Source of the DNA: Solirubrobacteraceae bacterium
GTDB taxonomy: Bacteria > Actinomycetota > Thermoleophilia > Solirubrobacterales > Solirubrobacteraceae
Length of the DNA stretch: 8,955 nt
Direction: 5' to 3'
Assembly: GCA_030149625.1 (NCBI GenBank)
Contig: JASLHP010000125.1
Location: 1-8,955 of the forward strand
The notes beneath the pieces were generated by a model. It saw nothing but the letters and a program-made list of their open reading frames with translations, ran no database searches and had not been told where the DNA came from. The position numbers were made by a program, and so were the translations under genes. Of this stretch, positions 4,982-8,955 are shown one piece after another (positions within the stretch are counted from its first letter, which is position 1; every line of letters starts with the position of its first letter).

Positions 4982-6094
4982 CTAATTACCGGGGAGCTTC
5001 AGCGACGCGACCGTCCGCAGCGACCCCTCCACGGTTCGCGACGCCGCGCGGCGAACCCGGAACGCCGCCAGCGATCCGGCGGCGCAAGCCGCCCACAGCA
5101 GCCCCACCCAGACACCGCTCGCCAGCGCCACGTGCACCCACACGAGCTCGGTCGGCAGATGCGTCTCGTACTGATCCAGCCCCACGGCGCCCTGCAGCGC
5201 AAGCAGCACGCATAGTGCCGTCAGCGGGCGCTGCACCGACGCAGACACGTTCCGGCGTCGCGCCAGCCACCACACGATCACGACGGCCACGCTGAACACG
5301 AACGCGATCTCCGCGTGGCGATGGATCACGAAGTCCATCGTTCCGCGGCCGTCGAAGTCCAGGCGGTTGATCTTCTGCCCAGGCGAGCCACCGGCGTGCG
5401 GGCCGGCGGCGGTCGCAGCGGTGCCCGCGAAGATCGTCAGCGCACCGAGCGCCACCAGCCAGCGCAGCGCACGCACGATCGCCGGGTCCGTGACCTCGCC
5501 GGGCGGCGCACCCGCTCCGCCCGGGCCGGCCTGCCGCAAGCGTCGCGCTTCCGCCACGGGACGATCGTCCGCCGCAGCTCCATCCCCGCTCTCAAACTCG
5601 GCAGGCGCCGCCCGCGGCTCGTTGCGTGCGCGCCAAAGCAACGCGACGGCTGCCACCAGGATCAGCATCGATAGCGCGAAGTGGCCCATCACCCAGCCAT
5701 AGTCGAGCTCGCCTTTGACGGTGAAGCCGCCCAGCACCGCCTGCGCGACCACGCCGAGCGGCAGCAGCGCGCCCAGCCACACCAGGTCGCGTCTGTACGG
5801 GCGCCGGCGCACAGCGGCCAGCCACGCCAGACCAGCCGCGATCGACACCGGCCCCGTGATCAAGCGGTTGGAGAACTCGATCAGCGCGTGCGTCTTCAGC
5901 GGCGGATACACGTTGCCGTAGCACTTCGGCCACGTCGGGCAGCCCAATCCCGAGCCCGTCAGCCGCACCGCGGCGCCCGTCAGCACGATCAGCGTGAGCG
6001 CACCGAGCGCCACGTACGCGAAGCGCACGTACTGCTCCGGCGTGATCGTGTAGCCGTTCGTGCGCTCGCGCAGGCGCTGCAGACAGGCTCGCAT
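4982..6094 (-). CDS. ctaA: Heme A synthase (CtaA/COX15)
   Basis: This is a 370-residue membrane enzyme that oxidises the C8 methyl group of heme O to a formyl group, making heme A for aa3-type oxidase. The family's two four-helix halves are visible. The first has VRLTGSGLGCPTWPKC with the loop cysteine pair Cys52/Cys58, then IEFSNRL with Glu73 and MGHFALS with His138. The second has FVIHRHAEIAF (His258, His260) and LVWVHVALASG (His321). These are the expected heme-ligand positions, except that the usual histidine after Glu is Asn76. A roughly 45-residue Ala/Gly/Pro/Arg linker (about 158-204) joins the halves and is longer than I would expect. The ATG at 6094 is 5 bases past the rfbC stop, directly behind AGGGG; a GTG at 6112 would overlap rfbC by 13 bases. 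Either way translation is probably coupled to rfbC. The C-terminus carries a short basic tail. Confidence 0.92.
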   Translation of the reverse strand: MRACLQRLRERTNGYTITPEQYVRFAYVALGALTLIVLTGAAVRLTGSGLGCPTWPKCYGNVYPPLKTHALIEFSNRLITGPVSIAAGLAWLAAVRRRPYRRDLVWLGALLPLGVVAQAVLGGFTVKGELDYGWVMGHFALSMLILVAAVALLWRARNEPRAAPAEFESGDGAAADDRPVAEARRLRQAGPGGAGAPPGEVTDPAIVRALRWLVALGALTIFAGTAATAAGPHAGGSPGQKINRLDFDGRGTMDFVIHRHAEIAFVFSVAVVIVWWLARRRNVSASVQRPLTALCVLLALQGAVGLDQYETHLPTELVWVHVALASGVWVGLLWAACAAGSLAAFRVRRAASRTVEGSLRTVASLKLPGN

Positions 6095-6099
6095 CCCCT

Positions 6100-6669
6100 C
6101 TAAGGATGCCACTCGAACGGCAACCCGTCGGCGATCTCGCGCAGGCGCGGGGCCGCCGCGTCGCGATCGGAGACGATCAGATCCGCGGCAGCCAGCGGCC
6201 AGTCGATACCCACGTCAGGATCGTCCCAGGCGATCGCGCGTTCGATCTCCGGGCTGTAGTAGGCGCTCTGCTTGTACAGCACGTCGGCGACCTCGCTGAG
6301 CACGCAGAACCCGTGCGCGAAGCCCACCGGCACGAACAGCTCGCGCATGCTCTCCTCGTCGAGCTCCACCCCCTCCCAGCGCCCATACGTCGGCGAGCCT
6401 CGACGCAGATCGACCGCGACGTCCAGGATGCGCCCGCGCGCGCAGCGCACGAGCTTCGCGGCGCCGTCGCCCACGTGGAAGTGCAGGCCGCGCAGCACCC
6501 CGCGTGTCGAGCGCGAGTGGTTGTCCTGGATGAAGCGGACGTCGTCGGGAATGCCAACCTCGGCGTGCCACTCGCGCCGGTAGGTCTCGCAGAAGAATCC
6601 TCGCTCGTCCGGGAAGACGCTCGGTTCGACGACGACGAGGCCGGGCAGGTGGGTCGAGACGGCACGCAT
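6100..6669 (-). CDS. rfbC: dTDP-4-dehydrorhamnose 3,5-epimerase
   Basis: This is a 189-residue cupin-fold cytoplasmic enzyme (RmlC/RfbC) of dTDP-L-rhamnose synthesis, converting dTDP-4-keto-6-deoxyglucose to the 4-keto-rhamnose form. Length and landmarks fit the family: PDERGFFCETYR near 20-31, FIQDNHSRSTRGVLRGLHFH with catalytic His63, Lys72, GFAHGFCVLS with His119, Tyr132, and VSDRD with Asp170 near the C-terminus. The open frame extends upstream through the antisense of the next gene to 6897, but homology begins at the ATG at 6669. No Shine-Dalgarno precedes that ATG, and a TACCCT box ends 9 bases before it, so the mRNA may be leaderless. rfbA, rfbB and rfbD are not in the window. ctaA follows after 5 bases, an unusual operon partner. 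Confidence 0.93.
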   Translation of the reverse strand: MRAVSTHLPGLVVVEPSVFPDERGFFCETYRREWHAEVGIPDDVRFIQDNHSRSTRGVLRGLHFHVGDGAAKLVRCARGRILDVAVDLRRGSPTYGRWEGVELDEESMRELFVPVGFAHGFCVLSEVADVLYKQSAYYSPEIERAIAWDDPDVGIDWPLAAADLIVSDRDAAAPRLREIADGLPFEWHP

Positions 6670-6678
6670 GAGCGCAAG

Positions 6679-6684
6679 AGGGTA
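6679..6684 (-). promoter_or_regulatory. Possible -10 box of rfbC-ctaA
   Basis: On the minus strand TACCCT (6684-6679) fits the TANNNT pattern and ends 9 bases before the rfbC ATG. No good -35 is seen at the right distance. A start site 6-8 bases beyond would give a leaderless or nearly leaderless mRNA, which agrees with the absence of a ribosome binding site. Confidence 0.35.
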
Positions 6685-6703
6685 GCCGGCGCGCGGTGGG
6701 CGC

Positions 6704-6714
6704 GTGCTCAGCAC
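6704..6714. promoter_or_regulatory. 11-bp palindrome between divergent genes
   Basis: GTGCT-C-AGCAC has perfect 5-bp arms around one base. It abuts the TAGATT box of the plus-strand gene and covers the position where the -35 of rfbC would lie, so one bound protein could affect both directions. The arms are short enough to arise by chance. Confidence 0.35.
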
Positions 6715-6720
6715 TAGATT
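6715..6720 (+). promoter_or_regulatory. Possible -10 box of the phosphopantetheinyl transferase gene
   Basis: TAGATT fits TANNNT and ends 9 bases before the ATG at 6730, the same spacing as on the rfbC side. No -35 is apparent and no Shine-Dalgarno lies between it and the ATG, so a leaderless transcript is the simplest reading. Confidence 0.4.
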
Positions 6721-6729
6721 GACCGAGCG

Positions 6730-7482
6730 ATGCACACCACCACAGAGAGCGCCTGGGCGCCCGGTCCTTTGCACCCGCTGCTCGCCAAAGGCGCCGTGCA
6801 CGTGTGGCGGGCCGACCTGACAGCGGTGTCCGGCGACGCGGGCGAGCTGCTGAGCAGCAACGAGCGTGCCCGCGCCGAGCGCTTCGTGAGCGCGCACGAC
6901 GGCGAGCGCTGGCGGCGAGCCCGCGGGCTGCTGCGCGCCCTACTTGGCCGTTATCTACAGCGAGAGCCCGGCTCGCTGCGGTTCGTCGTCGGCGAGCACG
7001 GCAAGCCTGCGCTCGCCGACGACGACGGCAGCCCGCTCGCATCCGCACACCAGGAGCCCGCCCAGCGGCAGCGCGAGCGAGCGCAGACTGGCCGCACGTC
7101 CGGGCTGAGTTTCAACATGTCGCACTCGGGATCGCTCGCGCTCTACGCATTCAGCGATGCCGGAGCCGTGGGCGTCGACGTCGAGATCGCGCGCCGCCCG
7201 ATCGACGAGCTGGCCATCGCCACGCGCACGTTCGGCAAGATCACGGCCGAACGCCTACGAGCGCTCGATCCAGCCGCCCGACAGCGCGAGTTCCTGAGAG
7301 CGTGGGCGCGGCACGAGGCAGGGCTGAAGTGCCTTGGAACGGGGCTCGGCGGCGCAGCCGCATCGGCCGAGCTGCGCGCACTGCGGGTCATCGAGCTGGA
7401 CGTCGGAGAGGATGTCGCGGCGGCGGTCGCCTGCGAGCTCGCCCCCTCGGAGCTGTGTCGCTGGCTGTGGCCGAGCGTCTGA
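6730..7482 (+). CDS. 4'-phosphopantetheinyl transferase, Sfp type
   Basis: This is a 250-residue cytoplasmic enzyme that would move the phosphopantetheine arm of CoA onto carrier-protein serines, activating fatty-acid, polyketide or peptide synthases. The Sfp-type two-fold layout is clear: an N-terminal half with ERARAERF (45-52) and RRARGLLRALLGRY (62-75), FVVGEHGKP (85-93), FNMSHSG (128-134, with His132), the magnesium-binding GVDVE (Asp150, Glu152), and W-A-R-H-E-A-x-x-K (Trp192, Glu196, Lys200). His195 stands where Sfp has Lys. A Gln/Arg/Ala-rich insertion (about 96-124) parts HGKP from the SHSG motif; it is hydrophilic and probably a loop. No synthase or carrier gene is in the window, so the target is unknown. 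The gene ends 4 bases from the end of the converging membrane-protein gene. Confidence 0.88.
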   Translation: MHTTTESAWAPGPLHPLLAKGAVHVWRADLTAVSGDAGELLSSNERARAERFVSAHDGERWRRARGLLRALLGRYLQREPGSLRFVVGEHGKPALADDDGSPLASAHQEPAQRQRERAQTGRTSGLSFNMSHSGSLALYAFSDAGAVGVDVEIARRPIDELAIATRTFGKITAERLRALDPAARQREFLRAWARHEAGLKCLGTGLGGAAASAELRALRVIELDVGEDVAAAVACELAPSELCRWLWPSV

Positions 7483-7486
7483 ACGC

Positions 7487-8955
7487 TCAGGCGCCGAGAT
7501 CCGCGGCGACGTCGTGGTCGTACACGTAAACCGTCAGGCCTTCACCCACGCTCTCCCGCGCGATCGGCCGGCCGAAGCCTGCTGGCGCGCTGCCGATCTC
7601 TCCCGGCACGCCCGGCCGCGTGTCCGTGAGCAGGAACGTGCGCGTGTTCGCCCGCGGCACATACCAGCTGCTGATGTCGATGCCGTAGTAGGGACACACG
7701 CCAGCCGATGTCGCACACCCCTCGATCGGGTACAGCTGAACCCCCAGGTGCGACTCCCACGTGACCGGCGCCCCGTCCCAGTAGCCGGTGTAGCCGACGC
7801 GAGCGCCATGCGCGTGCGCGAAGCGCGCGATCTCGCCCGCGACAGCCTGATCCGGTCCCACCCCGGCCCGAGCCACCCCCGAGGCAAGCTCGGCGTGAAC
7901 GTTGAGCGCACCGAACAGCGCCACGCCCGCCAGCAACGCCACGCGCGCGGCCGGCGCAGTCGCGAGCATGCCTAGAAGCGCGCCGATCGCGGCCCACGCG
8001 CCCAGCAGATAGCGCCCGTCGGTCGTGCCCGCCGACACCGACGTCAACGCGAACACCGCCAGCACTATCACCAGCACCGAGCCCCAGTAGGCGACGAACA
8101 ACTCGCGCGAGCCCGCATCGATCGACTCGCGTTCAGGCAATCTCGCGGCTGGCGCGCGCGTCGTGACATGCGCGCCTTGCGTCACATGGGCGTCAGCGGC
8201 CGGCGACGCGTCGGGCGAGCTCAACCAGCGCCACAGCGCCCTGAGGATCGCCGCGAGCGCAAGCAGCGTGAGCACGCCGGCGGCAAACGTGAGCAGGTTC
8301 GCGCCGCTCGCGGACGTGCCGAAGAACGCGCCGCCGCCGAGCCCGGCGATCGTCGCGATCAGGTTCGCGAGCCCTGAGAACAGCGCTTCTGAGCCGACGA
8401 AGCTGACCGGAAACGACGCGTGCACGACGTGCTCACCCTGCATCACGTGTGTCAACAGCAGTGCCAGCAGCAACGAGCTCACCCCGGTCGACAGCGCAAA
8501 CAAGGTCACGGTCCTCCACGCCGGCGTTCGCAGCCGCCGCCAGCCGAGCAGCGGCGCAAGCAGCAACGGCGCGAGCCCGCTGACGGCCAGCAGCTGGTCG
8601 GTGAAGCCAGCGCCCGTGAACAGCACCAACGGCACGCCCACGAGCAGCGTCGAGCGCCGTGTCAGGCGACCGGCGAACGCCCTTCGCTGCACGAACAGCA
8701 GCGCCCCGCAAAGCGTCGCCAGATGGATCACGACCAAACCGTGACTCTCGGGCACGTACAGGATCCACCGCTGCGCTTCGCTGGCCGCTAACAGCGCAAC
8801 AGCGCATACCAGGCCGGCGATCCGCCCCAGCGCGAGCCACGCACACCCGGCAACCACAGCGGTGCCCAGCAGCCCGACGACCAGCGGCATCGCCTCCCAC
8901 AGCCCGCGATAGCCGGGCAGACCGGCCGTCGCGCGCATGAACCACCACGGCTCGT
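7487..8955 (-). CDS. Multi-pass membrane protein, probable GT-C glycosyltransferase (partial)
   Basis: The frame is open through the right edge of the window; the codons before the ATG at 8938 read E-P-W-W-F, so the true N-terminus lies outside. From Met at 8938 there are 483 residues to TGA at 7487-7489. Hydrophobic segments lie near 17-35, 38-53, 67-84, 97-118, 120-132, 143-164, 184-206, 213-236, 282-302, 310-328 and 333-348. A soluble part of about 130 residues (350-483) follows, with GYTGYWDGAPVTW and two cysteines (408, 415). A loop enriched in Ala, Pro and His lies at 240-278. The layout, with many helices, an aromatic P-W-W motif after the first helix and GRYLLGAW at 308-315, resembles polyprenyl-phosphate-sugar-using GT-C transferases (GT39/ArnT-like), but the catalytic acidic motif would be outside the window. 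The role, perhaps surface polysaccharide or protein glycosylation, is inferred. Confidence 0.62.
   Translation of the reverse strand, partial: EPWWFMRATAGLPGYRGLWEAMPLVVGLLGTAVVAGCAWLALGRIAGLVCAVALLAASEAQRWILYVPESHGLVVIHLATLCGALLFVQRRAFAGRLTRRSTLLVGVPLVLFTGAGFTDQLLAVSGLAPLLLAPLLGWRRLRTPAWRTVTLFALSTGVSSLLLALLLTHVMQGEHVVHASFPVSFVGSEALFSGLANLIATIAGLGGGAFFGTSASGANLLTFAAGVLTLLALAAILRALWRWLSSPDASPAADAHVTQGAHVTTRAPAARLPERESIDAGSRELFVAYWGSVLVIVLAVFALTSVSAGTTDGRYLLGAWAAIGALLGMLATAPAARVALLAGVALFGALNVHAELASGVARAGVGPDQAVAGEIARFAHAHGARVGYTGYWDGAPVTWESHLGVQLYPIEGCATSAGVCPYYGIDISSWYVPRANTRTFLLTDTRPGVPGEIGSAPAGFGRPIARESVGEGLTVYVYDHDVAADLGA

Noticed and set aside
376..6094. ctaG and ctaA as one oxidase-assembly operon or a novel system with the secreted protein and HU
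   Set aside because: The genes are separated by oppositely oriented genes, independent terminators and a separate promoter. Nothing links them beyond the shared pathway of the two oxidase genes.
6670..6897. N-terminal extension of rfbC up to 6897
   Set aside because: It is antisense to the start of the phosphopantetheinyl transferase gene, has no family resemblance, and the RmlC domain begins right at the ATG at 6669 with catalytic residues at their standard numbers.
7480..7492. CTGA-ACGC-TCAG inverted repeat at the convergent stops
   Set aside because: It is a 4-bp match made mainly by the two TGA stop codons facing each other; too short to be a terminator.
8159..8791. Plus-strand frames within the membrane-protein gene
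   Set aside because: They are Ser/Thr/Ala- or Arg/Gln-rich shadows of the minus-strand gene, whose hydrophobic segments run continuously through the same bases.

Overview
The window looks like an ordinary piece of chromosome from a high-GC bacterium, most likely a deep-branching actinobacterium of the Thermoleophilia/Solirubrobacterales type. The clues are about 70% GC in most genes, an HU protein with a plain 91-residue body, actinobacterial-style heme A synthase and CtaG-like cytochrome oxidase assembly proteins, a B12-dependent ribonucleotide reductase, and a secreted IgGFc-binding-domain protein. This placement is inferred from gene families and composition only. I found no CRISPR array, transposase, phage gene, tRNA or rRNA, and no multi-gene novel system.

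Layout, left to right. The 3' end of a B12-dependent ribonucleotide reductase gene (nrdJ, 1-216, +) meets a cytochrome c oxidase assembly gene (ctaG, 376-1242, -) tail to tail, across a region with a perfect GC-rich hairpin and a direct repeat. Divergent from ctaG is a GFA/CENP-V-fold zinc protein gene (about 1349-1810, +). Its 3' end overlaps by 167 bases the 3' end of an unrecognised gene on the other strand (1644 to about 2147, -). A perfect 15-bp hairpin (2285-2318) ends the next unit, a 2-kb gene for a secreted IgGFc-binding-domain protein (2351-4357, -). That gene has clearly lower GC than its neighbours and a recognisable promoter, with a perfect 19-bp palindrome lying between the -35 and -10 boxes.

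Then come an HU gene (4601-4876, -) with a strong 3' hairpin, heme A synthase (ctaA, 4982-6094, -) and dTDP-4-dehydrorhamnose 3,5-epimerase (rfbC, 6100-6669, -). rfbC and ctaA are nearly fused end to start and are probably co-transcribed. Divergent from rfbC is a Sfp-type phosphopantetheinyl transferase (6730-7482, +). It ends 4 bases from the end of a large multi-pass membrane protein, probably a GT-C-type glycosyltransferase, whose N-terminus lies outside the window (7487-8955, -).

Functional links. ctaA and ctaG both serve assembly of a heme-copper cytochrome oxidase (heme A synthesis and copper delivery), but they are separated by unrelated genes. rfbC and the membrane glycosyltransferase-like protein could both serve surface polysaccharide. 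The rest are independent transcription units. The points most worth a second look are the palindrome-bearing promoter of the secreted protein, the apparently leaderless divergent pair rfbC/phosphopantetheinyl transferase with a shared palindrome, the facing Shine-Dalgarno sequences at ctaG, and the long convergent overlap.
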